The notes beneath the pieces are model-generated. The model saw only the letters and a program-made list of their open reading frames with translations, was not told the origin of the DNA and ran no database searches. This document shows, in pieces, positions 24,178-33,988 of a stretch of DNA of 64,000 bases. The position numbers and the translations under genes were made by a program. Position 1 is the stretch's first letter. The number at the start of each line of letters is the position of its first letter. This DNA comes from Arcanobacterium phocae (GTDB taxonomy: Bacteria; Actinomycetota; Actinomycetes; Actinomycetales; Actinomycetaceae), in the NCBI RefSeq assembly GCF_900105865.1, contig NZ_LT629804.1:1922001-1986000 (forward strand), in the 5' to 3' direction.

Positions 24178-26319
24178 TCAGCTCTTGAACGCCCGAGTAA
24201 AGGTCTCCATCAGCGACAGCAACCGAGGGTTCTTAGCAAGCTCTTCTACTAATACTACCTTCTCTGTACCATCAGCCAACGGGATTTTCCAATTTGGATA
24301 TTCTTGGTCAGTACCAGGCTGGTTTTGGGCACGACGCTCTCCTACGGCGTCGACAAGCGATACGCACAGCAACGGTGCCGGCGTCTTAGTGAGATAGACG
24401 TGCAACGCTTCAACCACTTCGCGTTCCGAAGGCTCGTCACCAATCAGACCATACTCGCGCAACCGAGCATAAACTGTCTCTCGCTCATGACGTGCCTGAG
24501 CCCGAACTTCTTCTTCTGGCTCAACTAATAAGCCAAGCCGAGCACGCAAATCGACGTGTTCCTCAGCAAGGTAGCCAGCAGCTGGCGGCAAATCATGGGT
24601 ATCAACCGAAACAAGTGCATTTGCTCGATAATCTTCAGGACGCAACGGGTTGCCTTGTTCGTCCTTCTCAAACCAGAAGATTGATGTTCCCAAGATGCCA
24701 CGGTCACGCAGGTACTCACGTACCCATGGCTCCACATTGCCCAGATCTTCACCGACGACGACGGCGCCAGCACGATAGGCCTCGAGCAAAAGCACACCTA
24801 CCATAGCGTCATGGTTAAACCGCACATACGTACCGTGGCTTGCTGCTGAACCTTCCGGAATCCACCAGAGACGGAATAGCCCCATCACGTGGTCTACACG
24901 TAATGCACCTGCATGACGCAGAACTGTGCGTGCCATATCACGCAATGGAGCATAGTCCATGCGCTCTAGGGCATCCGGACGCCACGGCGGCTGAGACCAG
25001 TTCTGTCCTTGCTGATTGTACATATCTGGCGGCGCTCCCACACCGATACCGCGAGCAAAAGTATCCGGCATCGTCCACGTATCAGAACCCTCTGGATGGA
25101 CTCCAACAGCCAGATCATGGGCAACACCAAATGCCATACCTGCCGCCTTAGCAGCACGCTGCGCATCAGCAAGTTGCTGATCCATAATCCACTGTAACCA
25201 TGCCCAGAAGTCAATTCGATCGCGTAGGCTGGCACGAGCCTTAGCCACAGCTCTGCCGTGAACATCCTTGAGTTCCTCTGGGAAAGGCTCACCATGGTAG
25301 TATTCCGTCAATGCACACCACAAGGCGAAGTCTTCTAAGCCCTGTCCCTCATTACGGCGATACTGCGCAAATTCACGCTCACGCGCCTGCGAACGCCCAG
25401 CTTTGAAAATAACCTCGAGTGCTTCACGCTTAGCTTTCCACGATGCATCGCGATCAATATGAGTATTCTTAACAGAATCCTTCTTCACGTTTTCTGCAGC
25501 CCACGTAATGAGTGAGCGCTCTGGCCCAGACAAATACGCGACCTCGCGGATATTTTCTGGACGGATGTACATCGGGTTGAAGAAACGACGAGTCACAGGC
25601 AGATATGGAGATGGCGACAATGGCTCAACTGGCTCTGCAGCGTGTAACGGATTGACGAGCAGGTAGTCAGCACCCATAGCGCCGAAAAGCGATGCCATCT
25701 CTAACAGATCGTCCGTATCACCAACGCCCCACGATTGAGCAGATCGGGTCGAATACAGCTGCGCCATCATTCCCCATGAACGATGCTGTGCCAGCGAACT
25801 ATTGTCCAATCGACCCGGGGTAACAATGAGCGTCGTTGAATCCTTAGCTATTTTGTCAGTGTCACTGTGGCTAACGATCGCATGGAGAGTATGGTAGCCA
25901 AGTGGCAGACCGGACTTAATTGCAAAACTAGCTTGGCCAATTTCATGCCCTTCGATGGTACGCGGTGGAGTAAAATCGTCCACCTGTCGCACAGCGAATT
26001 CCGAGCCATCTTCACATGTGATGCCTAATTCTACGTTCCAGCCATGTGGAACATGAACATGGACGACATAGTCTTGATCGTTGCGCGCTACCACACATGG
26101 TGGCAGAATTTGGCGCCATGGAGCTTCATCTTTAGCAACAAGTGCAGCTTCAATTGCGGCATCGTTGTGTGCATCGACGCCCATCGCGGCTAGTACAGAT
26201 GTGAGGGTTTCTTGGTCAACAAATTCATGTTCCCCATTAAAGCCCCAAAAATCGGTAGCAATATTGTAAACCTCAGCCAACCGATGCAATTTATCAAGAT
26301 CAAGTCTTTGATCCGGCAT
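24178..26319 (-). CDS. malQ: 4-alpha-glucanotransferase (amylomaltase, GH77)
   Basis: A 713-residue GH77 enzyme that transfers maltosyl units between malto-oligosaccharides in maltodextrin and glycogen metabolism. Catalytic nucleophile Asp in GALRVDHVMGLFRLWWIP, acid/base Glu in VVVGEDLGNVEPWVREYL, stabiliser Asp in SVDTHDLPPAAGYL. The N-terminal 150 residues form the beta-sandwich extension found in actinobacterial and E. coli MalQ. Start 26319 is set by AAGGAG 6 bases upstream; the open frame extends 49 codons further without a site. No other maltose genes are nearby. Confidence 0.95.
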   Translation of the reverse strand: MPDQRLDLDKLHRLAEVYNIATDFWGFNGEHEFVDQETLTSVLAAMGVDAHNDAAIEAALVAKDEAPWRQILPPCVVARNDQDYVVHVHVPHGWNVELGITCEDGSEFAVRQVDDFTPPRTIEGHEIGQASFAIKSGLPLGYHTLHAIVSHSDTDKIAKDSTTLIVTPGRLDNSSLAQHRSWGMMAQLYSTRSAQSWGVGDTDDLLEMASLFGAMGADYLLVNPLHAAEPVEPLSPSPYLPVTRRFFNPMYIRPENIREVAYLSGPERSLITWAAENVKKDSVKNTHIDRDASWKAKREALEVIFKAGRSQAREREFAQYRRNEGQGLEDFALWCALTEYYHGEPFPEELKDVHGRAVAKARASLRDRIDFWAWLQWIMDQQLADAQRAAKAAGMAFGVAHDLAVGVHPEGSDTWTMPDTFARGIGVGAPPDMYNQQGQNWSQPPWRPDALERMDYAPLRDMARTVLRHAGALRVDHVMGLFRLWWIPEGSAASHGTYVRFNHDAMVGVLLLEAYRAGAVVVGEDLGNVEPWVREYLRDRGILGTSIFWFEKDEQGNPLRPEDYRANALVSVDTHDLPPAAGYLAEEHVDLRARLGLLVEPEEEVRAQARHERETVYARLREYGLIGDEPSEREVVEALHVYLTKTPAPLLCVSLVDAVGERRAQNQPGTDQEYPNWKIPLADGTEKVVLVEELAKNPRLLSLMETFTRAFKS

Positions 26320-26493
26320 TGTCTCTCCTTGATGCGTGCGCAGTAGCACCCTCGCTACTTTTCTCGTAACTAATTGTGCCAGACTGCAAGGATTTTCTGT
26401 AACTGACATGCAGTTTTCTAAGAACAAGCATCCAATCTCTGTTTGCAGCGCATTATCACGTACCATGGAGTGAGGTATTTTATGGAGGCTTTT

Positions 26494-27393
26494 ATGCGTA
26501 AATTTCTACCCGTTCCAGATTCTTCCGAAGAACCGCTCGCATCAATTTTGCGAACGTTACGACTTGAAATCCGCGAACCAGGAAGCTACCTAGGCTCAAA
26601 TCTATCGCAATTTAACGGCAGAGTTTATGGTGGGCAAGTCTTTGGTCAAGCTGTAATGGCTGCTTGGGCAACTGTAGCTGACGCCTACCCGCAACGTCAG
26701 ATCCATTCGATCACTGCTGCTTTTATGCGTCCTGGCGATCAACAAGAGCCCATTGCATTTGATGTAGAGGAGGTTAATGACTCCCGCTCATTTTCTACAC
26801 GTCGGGTACACGCGTCACAATACGGAAAGACGATCCTCTCGTGCCGCGCTTCATTCCAGGAGCTGCAACCGGGCGTGGAGCACTCATCCGTCGCCCCAGA
26901 TGCTCCCGAGCCAGAAGCCCTTGACTCGTCACTGGAATTTTTTGCAAATTTTGATCATCCTGCTTCTAAGAATGTCCACACAACGAGTGCTATCGATATG
27001 CGTCACGTTGATGGTCCAATCTGGGTCAAACCTGCAGCTAAGCAAAACGGGCATACGCTGATTTGGTTTAAGATTCGCGAGGGACTCCCTGAACAGGCAG
27101 ATCAACTCTTACATCGAGCTGTTTTAGCGTACGCTACAGACCAGTTTATGTTGGAGCCGATCATGCGTATGCACGGCATGTTCTGGCTAAGTCCCGATAT
27201 TTCAGTCGCAACATTGGACCACGCAATCTGGTGGCATCGAGACGTCGACATGTCAGACTGGATACTTGCCGAGCTAGATTCCCCATCTGCTCAGGGCGGA
27301 CGTGGTCTATCTGTAGCAAAATTCTTCCAGCACGGAGTTCATATAGCAACTATGGCGCAAGAAGGGATGACTCGATCACGTTTGGTAAAGTAG
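26494..27393 (+). CDS. tesB: Acyl-CoA thioesterase II (TesB-like)
   Basis: A 299-residue double-hotdog thioesterase hydrolysing acyl-CoA to free acid. N-terminal hotdog: RVYGGQVFGQAVMAAWATV and HSITAAFMRPGDQQEPIAFDVEEVNDSRSFSTRRV. C-terminal hotdog: SVATLDHAIWWHRDVDMSDWILAELDSPSAQGGRGL and AQEGMTR. GGAGG lies 5 bases before ATG 26494; ATG 26482 is an alternative. Divergent from malQ and monocistronic, closed by a terminator. Confidence 0.92.
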   Translation: MRKFLPVPDSSEEPLASILRTLRLEIREPGSYLGSNLSQFNGRVYGGQVFGQAVMAAWATVADAYPQRQIHSITAAFMRPGDQQEPIAFDVEEVNDSRSFSTRRVHASQYGKTILSCRASFQELQPGVEHSSVAPDAPEPEALDSSLEFFANFDHPASKNVHTTSAIDMRHVDGPIWVKPAAKQNGHTLIWFKIREGLPEQADQLLHRAVLAYATDQFMLEPIMRMHGMFWLSPDISVATLDHAIWWHRDVDMSDWILAELDSPSAQGGRGLSVAKFFQHGVHIATMAQEGMTRSRLVK

Positions 27394-27429
27394 CCAGCTC
27401 CTAGTGAGCAGTTCTCCAACCACCTAAAA

Positions 27430-27465
27430 GCGTTCGGGTAGGAACGATAGCTCCTACCCGAACGC
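27430..27465. terminator. Bidirectional terminator between tesB and ettA
   Basis: GCGTTCGGGTAGGA with its perfect complement around an 8-base loop, between convergent genes. Confidence 0.8.
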
Positions 27466-27501
27466 CTGATTCATTAAGTTACGCAGGCAGCGTTATTATG
27501 T

Positions 27502-29184
27502 CTAGCCGCGGGTGAGCTTGCGGTATGTTGAAGCCCCCGGACGACCAGCATCTTCGCCTAAGCGTTCGATCTTGTTCTTTTCATACGCTTCGAAGTTCCC
27601 TTCGAACCAGTACCAGTTGGACGGGTTCTCTTCGGTCCCTTCGTATGCCAAAATATGCGTTGCTACCCGGTCCAGGAACCACCTATCGTGGGTGATAACA
27701 ACTGAACAGCCAGCAAAGTCAAGTAAAGCATTTTCCAAAGAGCTCAACGTCTCAACGTCTAAATCGTTCGTCGGTTCGTCAAGTAGGATGAGATTTCCGC
27801 CCTGCTTTAGAGTCAGCGCAAGATTCAACCGGTTGCGTTCACCACCCGAAAGCACACCAGCTTTCTTTTGCTGGTCTGCTCCCTTGAAGCCAAACGCGGA
27901 AACATATGCACGAGATGGCATTTCAACATTGCCAACTTGGATGTAATCTAAACCGTCAGAAACCACTTCCCACAGCGTCTTCTCCGGGTCAATGCCGCCA
28001 CGGTTCTGATCGACATAACTCAGCTTAACTGTTTCACCGATCTTCAAGTTGCCTTCGTCGAGTGGTTCTAAACCAACGATAGTTTTGAAAAGAGTAGTCT
28101 TTCCAACGCCGTTTGGACCAATGATTCCGACAATACCGTTTCGTGGCAGAGTAAATGACAGATTGTCGATCAAAACCCGATCTCCGAAGCCCTTCTTGAG
28201 ATTTGTTGCTTCGAGGACAACATTACCCAAACGTGGCCCTGGCGGAATCTGAATCTCTTCAAAATCAAGTTTGCGAGTGCGATCTGCTTCTGCAGCCATC
28301 TCCTCATACCGCGCTAGACGCGCCTTAGACTTTGCCTGACGACCTTTAGCGGAGCTACGAACCCATTCCAGTTCCTCAGAAAGACGCTTCTTTAACTTGG
28401 CATCCTTCTTTCCTTGGACTTCTAGACGTTCTTGCTTCTTTTCCAGATAGGTTGAGTAGTTACCTTCATACGGATACAGGTGACCACGATCAACTTCAGC
28501 AATCCATTGTGCGACATGATCAAGGAAGTAACGATCGTGGGTAACAGCGATAACAGCACCTGGATACTTCGCTAGGTGTTGCTCAAGCCATAGCACTGAT
28601 TCAGCGTCCAAATGGTTGGTAGGTTCGTCCAGTAGCAACAAATCTGGCGCTTCCAGCAGTAACTTACATAATGCAACTCGTCGCCGCTCACCACCGGAAA
28701 GTACGTTAACAGGACTATCGCCCGGTGGGCATTGCAGAGCTTCCATCGCCTGATCAAGCTGGGCATCAATATCCCACCCATTAGCAGCATCGATTTCCGT
28801 CTGCAAGGTACCCATTTCTTCCATGAGGGCATCAAAATCAGCATCCGGCTCCGCCATCTCCATGCCGATTTCATTGAAACGGTGCACCTTTCCGATAAGA
28901 TCCCCAACACCTTCTTGAACATTCTCAAGTACGGTCTTGTCTTCATTCAATGGCGGCTCTTGGAGCAAGATCCCCACTGAATAGCCAGGACTTAAGCGTG
29001 CCTCACCATTAGAAGGCTCGTCTAGACCAGCCATGATCTTTAGAATGGTAGACTTTCCAGCACCATTCGGGCCGACCATACCGATCTTGGCCCCAGGATA
29101 GAACGACATCGTAACATCGTCAAGAATTAGTTTGTCCCCTACTTTTTTGCGGGCACGCACCATGTTGTAAATAAACTCAGCCAC
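27502..29184 (-). CDS. ettA: Energy-dependent translational throttle protein EttA (ABC-F)
   Basis: A 560-residue soluble protein with two ABC domains and no membrane part. It has two Walker A motifs (GPNGAGKST near 35, GPNGVGKTT near 355), two signatures (LSGGERRRVALCKLLL, LSGGERNRLNLALTLK), LLDEPTNHLD and LLDEPTNDLD. The arm insertion in domain 1 and the Lys/Arg-rich linker (about 240-300) are typical. EttA binds the ribosomal E site and gates the first elongation step according to ADP/ATP. The GTG start has GGAG upstream. Confidence 0.95.
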   Translation of the reverse strand: MAEFIYNMVRARKKVGDKLILDDVTMSFYPGAKIGMVGPNGAGKSTILKIMAGLDEPSNGEARLSPGYSVGILLQEPPLNEDKTVLENVQEGVGDLIGKVHRFNEIGMEMAEPDADFDALMEEMGTLQTEIDAANGWDIDAQLDQAMEALQCPPGDSPVNVLSGGERRRVALCKLLLEAPDLLLLDEPTNHLDAESVLWLEQHLAKYPGAVIAVTHDRYFLDHVAQWIAEVDRGHLYPYEGNYSTYLEKKQERLEVQGKKDAKLKKRLSEELEWVRSSAKGRQAKSKARLARYEEMAAEADRTRKLDFEEIQIPPGPRLGNVVLEATNLKKGFGDRVLIDNLSFTLPRNGIVGIIGPNGVGKTTLFKTIVGLEPLDEGNLKIGETVKLSYVDQNRGGIDPEKTLWEVVSDGLDYIQVGNVEMPSRAYVSAFGFKGADQQKKAGVLSGGERNRLNLALTLKQGGNLILLDEPTNDLDVETLSSLENALLDFAGCSVVITHDRWFLDRVATHILAYEGTEENPSNWYWFEGNFEAYEKNKIERLGEDAGRPGASTYRKLTRG

Positions 29185-29277
29185 ATTTCTCCAATAGCTA
29201 GCAAATGGAATTGGTTAACCATACTTAACCATAGTCGACCCCTAGGCTTTACCTCAACCACACTGGTACCGTTTTCG

Positions 29278-29805
29278 TCACGACATAACAGCTTCTAACA
29301 CGCCCGCTGGATCCTGAGCTGTTTCCTGTTGGCAGGTTGTGAACTGTTTATCCGCTTCACTACTCATTGCATCAGCCGAATAGCGTGGTTCTCCTGGAAC
29401 AGATTCCAACGGCGTAGCAGATGTTTTTGTAAAGACAGCCGTCCCATGGGTCAAGTCGATTCCGAAACTGTCAGCTAGCAGAACGTGCTCTATCCGAGTC
29501 AGCCCTGATTTATCTTCGTATTGCCGCATGACCAGCCGCCCTCGTGCGATAACAGGAGTTCCTTTATCCACACTGACCGCAACATGAGCAGCTAGGCTCC
29601 CATATGTACGGACTGAATACCATGCTGTCTGCCCGTCTCTGAACTCATTTACAGACCGCGAGTAATACCGTGGAGTCACACCTACCCGCACCACAGTTGT
29701 TTTTGTACTAAGAACTTCTCCGGTGTCTTTATCAGTCGCGTTAGTAAAAACTGTTGGCGCGGCCCCAACATATCCACGAATCGCTACAATAGTTTCATTT
29801 GACAT
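29278..29805 (-). CDS. ssb: Single-stranded DNA-binding protein paralogue without acidic tip
   Basis: A 175-residue protein with an OB-fold in the first 115 residues: VAIRGYVGAAPTVF, TTVVRVGVTPRYYSR, TAWYSVRTYGSLAAHVAVSVDKGTPVIARGRLVMRQYEDKSG. The tail is Thr/Ser/Glu-rich and ends GVLEAVMS, lacking the acidic D-D-x-P-F tip by which housekeeping SSB recruits partners. It is therefore likely a secondary SSB, as seen in other actinobacteria. ATG 29805 has AAGGAG 5 bases upstream. The function beyond ssDNA binding is unknown. Confidence 0.85.
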   Translation of the reverse strand: MSNETIVAIRGYVGAAPTVFTNATDKDTGEVLSTKTTVVRVGVTPRYYSRSVNEFRDGQTAWYSVRTYGSLAAHVAVSVDKGTPVIARGRLVMRQYEDKSGLTRIEHVLLADSFGIDLTHGTAVFTKTSATPLESVPGEPRYSADAMSSEADKQFTTCQQETAQDPAGVLEAVMS

Positions 29806-29935
29806 GTTCACTCCTTCATGATGTAAAACGACTTACATCATCATTGTGAAACAAACATCATCAACCGTGTATATAGCTTATTAAATCTGTGGATAAGATA
29901 CTTGTTCGCATGAAATGTGCATAAGTTATAAAATA

Positions 29936-31399
29936 TTATGCAAATGTTTCAAGAGCTAGACGCGTCGTCTTGTGCTTCTCTAGCACTTCAGCAGGACCAG
30001 CAACCATAGTTTCATCAAAAACTTCACCCACCGCAGCACGAGCACGCTGCTCATACTGCTCGGCAAGAGCTACTGCCCGCCGTCGTAACCACGCCTTTGC
30101 AATCACAAAGAACACAATCGCGATAACAAACCCAACGCCAACCGTGCCTAAACGCCCACCGACTGAGGCAAATGGAATCCCTACTGATCCCAGCACGATC
30201 CCGGCGATTGAAACTACCGCGGCACACACCATCCACAACCACGCCATACTGCGACGTACCTGAGGCATTGCGACCGAATGGATAGCGTTGCCCACCGCAT
30301 GCCGTAACCGTTCTGCACTGGCAACATCAGCAGCCACAGCCTCTTGCCAAATATCGGGCAGGCCGTACCGAATATATCCAAGCCAGCTATCACGAATTGC
30401 CACCGACATAGAATGCCCGAGTTTTTCAGGTTCAACATAAGCAGTAGCGAAAATCGAACGCCCTGCATTTCTAATGGATTCAGACGCAGCACCGACGCCA
30501 CTGGCTCGCGCGATACGATCAATCATATCGTCGCGATAACTGCCAGAAATCTCTGCCTCCGTCTGCCCCACATTGAACCGTAACCGGCGTCCAATCGCAT
30601 CAAGTTCTGCCGCTGCCGTGCTAGCCGCAACCGAAGGACGACCCATCGCAGTTCGAATATGGTCTGCCAATTCGCTAACCCCTTCACCATTAAGGGCTGA
30701 AGTAGCAACGATTGGAATGTTCTTTAATCCGTCGCGAGCCAACAGCTTCTCGACGTCATCTATCAGCACAGCACGTTGTGACTCACGCACGGTGTCAATC
30801 TGATTGAGCGCAACTACCATAACGTCAGCCCGCTCAGTCAACTTTTCCAAATAGGAAGTATGTAGCACCTGATCGGCATACTTTTGCGGATCGAGCACCC
30901 ATATCAAAACATCTACCATCGGTAGCAACCGCTCAACTTCAAGCGAGTGCTCAACCGCAACTGAATCATGATCCGGCAAATCAATAAGAACTAACCGATC
31001 GAAAACTTCGTGGCCCACCGTTAGCTCAGAGTCATATTCAATACGACGGTCATGATCCACCGCCAAATAATCCAATAAGGCTGTTGCATCTGTGCCATAC
31101 GTACAAGCAGCTGCCCGCTCCGTCATTGGCCGAATTTCCCCGGAATCTGCAAAATTCAAGCCAGTAATAGCGTTGAACAATGAGGATTTCCCTGAGCCCG
31201 TACCGCCAACGAGAGCGGCCACCGCAATATCGGTTCCCAAACTCATCCGCTCCTGAGTCCGATGCAAATCGTCTTGAGCGCGAGCCGAAACGTAAGGATC
31301 AAAGAATCGTCCACCAGCAGCAACAGCTTTTTGGAGTTGCTCTAAGCGGTGCGCAATAGCTTGCGCACCTTCAACACGAATCGTCTGTTGGTCTTCCAT
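29936..31399 (-). CDS. Membrane-anchored GTPase (YfjP/dynamin-like), second of a pair
   Basis: A 487-residue GTPase. G1 GGTGSGKSSL near residue 65, G3 DLPDHD near 140, G4 NQID near 198, G5-like ATSAL. After the G domain come a helical region and two hydrophobic helices at about 385-440 (SMAWLWMVCAAVVSIAGIVLG and VGFVIAIVFFVIAKAWL). It is 25 bases downstream of a second GTPase gene of similar layout, so they probably form a heteromeric membrane-associated pair, as described for bacterial dynamin pairs. Role unknown. Confidence 0.82.
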   Translation of the reverse strand: MEDQQTIRVEGAQAIAHRLEQLQKAVAAGGRFFDPYVSARAQDDLHRTQERMSLGTDIAVAALVGGTGSGKSSLFNAITGLNFADSGEIRPMTERAAACTYGTDATALLDYLAVDHDRRIEYDSELTVGHEVFDRLVLIDLPDHDSVAVEHSLEVERLLPMVDVLIWVLDPQKYADQVLHTSYLEKLTERADVMVVALNQIDTVRESQRAVLIDDVEKLLARDGLKNIPIVATSALNGEGVSELADHIRTAMGRPSVAASTAAAELDAIGRRLRFNVGQTEAEISGSYRDDMIDRIARASGVGAASESIRNAGRSIFATAYVEPEKLGHSMSVAIRDSWLGYIRYGLPDIWQEAVAADVASAERLRHAVGNAIHSVAMPQVRRSMAWLWMVCAAVVSIAGIVLGSVGIPFASVGGRLGTVGVGFVIAIVFFVIAKAWLRRRAVALAEQYEQRARAAVGEVFDETMVAGPAEVLEKHKTTRLALETFA

Positions 31400-31424
31400 A
31401 CTGATTCTTCCTTCTCATTCCATA

Positions 31425-32978
31425 TCACGAATGGGCCAGATACTCACTAGCCCGCAAACGCAGATCAGTGCTGTCAGTAATAGTCACGCTATCAGCGACC
31501 TCAACATACACCTGCGTGAGCTCATCGAGCGCTTGATCCACTCGTCCCAGGAGATCTTCTCGAGCCTGCGTCACTCGCGCTTCCATATCTGTAGAACGCG
31601 CAGCCGAATTCGCACCTGATATTCCACCCGCTGCACAACCAAGTAGCGCCGCGACACCTGCCGAAGACAGCCATGGATGCCCATGAATCTTTTGCGCTTC
31701 TCGCGTCAAATCTTGCTTCCAAGATTTGACTGCCGATTCTACTATGCCATCAATATCGACATATTCACGCACCTGTGCAAGCATAGCTTCGGTATTAACA
31801 ACGTCTTTTTTCCATGCCTCGTCAGCTTGTGCATTTGCAGTGACTAAGGCTTGCGTGAGGGCAACTTTGACCGCAGTGTATAAAATATCGAACGTTGCAG
31901 TCACTGCGTTATCACGCGATTTCCGCTTACGATCAAAAATGCTAGGCTTTGACCGCGACACGAGCCCAGCCAATACACCACCTGTTGACGCAAATGACAA
32001 CCACGACGCGGTCGGTGCGCCTTGTCCGAAGCGACCATTGGCGATGTTAGTACGCAACTTTTCTAACGGCGCTTGCGCACTTTCAATCGCTTTATCTTTC
32101 AAATCCTGCAACGCATGCTCTTGGGCTTCCAGTGCATCAGCTAGCTGCAAAAGCTCATCACGCAATGCTGGTAATGTAGCCCGAGTAGTGCGATCTACTA
32201 GCGATTCGCCCATTTTCGTTGCCGCGATCATCTCCAGCCATGAACGCAACGAGGCAACATCTTCTTCAGGTAATAAGCCCTCATGTGCGCCTTGATCCGG
32301 CACAACAAACAGGGGAGCGTCTTGGAGACCTAATTCTTCCATCCGTCGTGCAAGATCAGCACGTACCGCACCGAGCGCCCGTTGCGATACCCGATCCAAC
32401 ACAACCGCGCATGTAATGCCACGTGAATGCGCGTTGTGAAGCGTGTTCCATGCTAAGGCATCGCCATATCGCGACGCCGTTGTAACAAACACCCACAAGT
32501 CTGCTGCATCCAAAAGTCGAGCAGACAGTTCGCGATTCGAGTCATCAACCGAGTCCAAGTCAGGAGCATCAACAAGGACAACTCCGGGGATAGCAGAAGC
32601 TATCAGAACCTGATCTCCCATATCTATCAACGCATGACCGTTCATCGCAGCTGCGTCATCAGGGTGCATAATAATCATCGGAGTGCGCGTCGTCGGACGC
32701 AAAACTGAAGCTTGCGAAACTCCTGCGCGTACGATCGAATTCACTAAGGTGGATTTACCCGCACCGGACGACCCGCCAAAGACAATAACTGCCGGAACAT
32801 CGCGAGCTTCAACATGTGGCAGTATACGCGACTCTAATTGGGTCAATAGTTGACGGCGCGAATCTTCTAGCGCCAGAGACCCCGGCATTTCTAATGGCAG
32901 GGTCGCCTCACGCAACGCACTAACAGTACGTCGCACTAAGTCAGCAAGATTCTTACGAGAAAACGAGTTGGCAGTCAC
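31425..32978 (-). CDS. Dynamin-like GTPase, first of a pair
   Basis: A 517-residue GTPase. G1 GGSSGAGKSTLVNSIV near residue 69, G3 DAPDLDS near 137, a G4-like AVVLDRVS near 190. A long helical region at about 265-480 includes coiled-coil-like stretches (LLQLADALEAQEHALQDLKDKAIESAQ) and one weak hydrophobic segment near SSAGVAALLGCAAGGISGA. The GTG at 32978 is the likely start. Upstream partner of the 29936-31399 GTPase. Actinobacterial pairs of this kind are often mislabelled ABC transporters. Confidence 0.82.
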   Translation of the reverse strand: MTANSFSRKNLADLVRRTVSALREATLPLEMPGSLALEDSRRQLLTQLESRILPHVEARDVPAVIVFGGSSGAGKSTLVNSIVRAGVSQASVLRPTTRTPMIIMHPDDAAAMNGHALIDMGDQVLIASAIPGVVLVDAPDLDSVDDSNRELSARLLDAADLWVFVTTASRYGDALAWNTLHNAHSRGITCAVVLDRVSQRALGAVRADLARRMEELGLQDAPLFVVPDQGAHEGLLPEEDVASLRSWLEMIAATKMGESLVDRTTRATLPALRDELLQLADALEAQEHALQDLKDKAIESAQAPLEKLRTNIANGRFGQGAPTASWLSFASTGGVLAGLVSRSKPSIFDRKRKSRDNAVTATFDILYTAVKVALTQALVTANAQADEAWKKDVVNTEAMLAQVREYVDIDGIVESAVKSWKQDLTREAQKIHGHPWLSSAGVAALLGCAAGGISGANSAARSTDMEARVTQAREDLLGRVDQALDELTQVYVEVADSVTITDSTDLRLRASEYLAHS

Positions 32979-33126
32979 CTTTCCATTACACCGTATTCCG
33001 CCAGTTTTTTCGCTATCAACACGTTAATTAACCTTTTGTGTGACCTCCTTAATCATAAACCTGTGATCCTTGTAAAATAATCAGGATAAACAATTTCCCT
33101 TCAGTCGTGTAAAATCCTGTTCGTAC

Positions 33127-33199
33127 GCCTCGATAGCTCAATGGATAGAGCAACAGACTTCTAATCTGTAGGTTGCGGGTTCGAGTCCCGCTCGGGGTG
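33127..33199 (+). tRNA. tRNA-Arg (UCU)
   Basis: Cloverleaf by eye: acceptor GCCTCGA with TCGGGGT, D arm AGCTCAATGGATAGAGC, anticodon stem-loop CAGACTTCTAATCTG with anticodon TCT, T arm GCGGGTTCGAGTCCCGC. No encoded CCA. A TAAAAT -10-like element precedes it. It is 42 bases upstream of orn. Confidence 0.95.
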
Positions 33200-33241
33200 C
33201 TGACTTCCCGATTGCTTCACGCAACTTGGTATCCTTATGTA

Positions 33242-33898
33242 GTGAGTAATTTTCCTGCACAAAATACACCGATCGTATGGATCGATTGTGAAATGACCGG
33301 CTTAGATCTAGAACGCGATGCACTTGTTGAGATTGCCGTCGTAGTGACAGACGCTGAGCTCAACCCACTTGATAACGGCCTCGACGTCGTCATCAAGCCA
33401 CCTGCCGAAGCGGTAGCAAACATGAATGACTTCGTGCGGAATATGCATACCAAAACAGGGCTTATTGAACGCTGGGAGCGTGGCATGACACTAGCTCAGG
33501 CAGAATCTGAATGTCTCGCATACATCAAGCGTTTCGTTCCCGATGCGCGAAAAGCGCCACTAGGAGGTAACTCGGTAGGGACAGATCGCACCTTCTTAGC
33601 GCGCGATGTTCCTGCACTCGTGGAACATCTCCACTACCGCGTCGTTGACGTATCCTCAATCAAGGAACTTGCTAAACGCTGGTTCCCGCGGACGTACTTT
33701 GCCGCGCCGGAAAAAACTGGAAACCACCAGGCCCTCGGTGATATCTACGATTCTATCGACGAGCTTCGCTATTATCGCTCTATCTTGTGGCCAGAAGGAG
33801 ATGGGCCATCTTCTGATGAAGCTAAAGCCCACGCCGCACGTATAACAGCTGATCTCACTGTGGACCGGGCGCAACGCGCTCACGAAAAACTTTCTTAA
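33242..33898 (+). CDS. orn: Oligoribonuclease
   Basis: A 218-residue DEDDh 3'-5' exonuclease that degrades 2-5 nt RNAs and pGpG. Catalytic residues: IDCEMTGLDLE (Asp, Glu), GGNSVGTDRTFLARDVP (Asp), KTGNHQALGDIYDSI (His, Asp). GTG 33242 is chosen because conserved sequence begins immediately after; there is no ribosome site, and a TATCCT element 7 bases upstream would fit a leaderless transcript. Confidence 0.94.
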   Translation: MSNFPAQNTPIVWIDCEMTGLDLERDALVEIAVVVTDAELNPLDNGLDVVIKPPAEAVANMNDFVRNMHTKTGLIERWERGMTLAQAESECLAYIKRFVPDARKAPLGGNSVGTDRTFLARDVPALVEHLHYRVVDVSSIKELAKRWFPRTYFAAPEKTGNHQALGDIYDSIDELRYYRSILWPEGDGPSSDEAKAHAARITADLTVDRAQRAHEKLS

Positions 33899-33916
33899 CG
33901 AGCGAACAAACTAGTT

Positions 33917-33946
33917 TGGGGCAGTATCTCATACGGTACTGCCCCA
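33917..33946 (+). terminator. Terminator of orn
   Basis: TGGGGCAGTA and complement with a 10-base loop, followed by CTTTTG, shortly after the orn stop. Confidence 0.75.
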
Positions 33947-33956
33947 CTTTTGACAC

Positions 33957-33984
33957 AAAAAAGACCGCCGGAAAACCGACGGCC
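33957..33984 (-). terminator. Terminator of tRNA-His
   Basis: On the minus strand GGCCGTCGG-TTTTC-CGGCGGTC then TTTTTT, just downstream of tRNA-His. Confidence 0.75.
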
Positions 33985-33988
33985 TTGA

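Noticed and set aside
33138-33323. A 61-codon minus-strand frame overlapping tRNA-Arg
   Set aside because: It reads through the complement of a tRNA; sequences like APRAGLEPATYRLE are a known artefact of translated tRNA genes.
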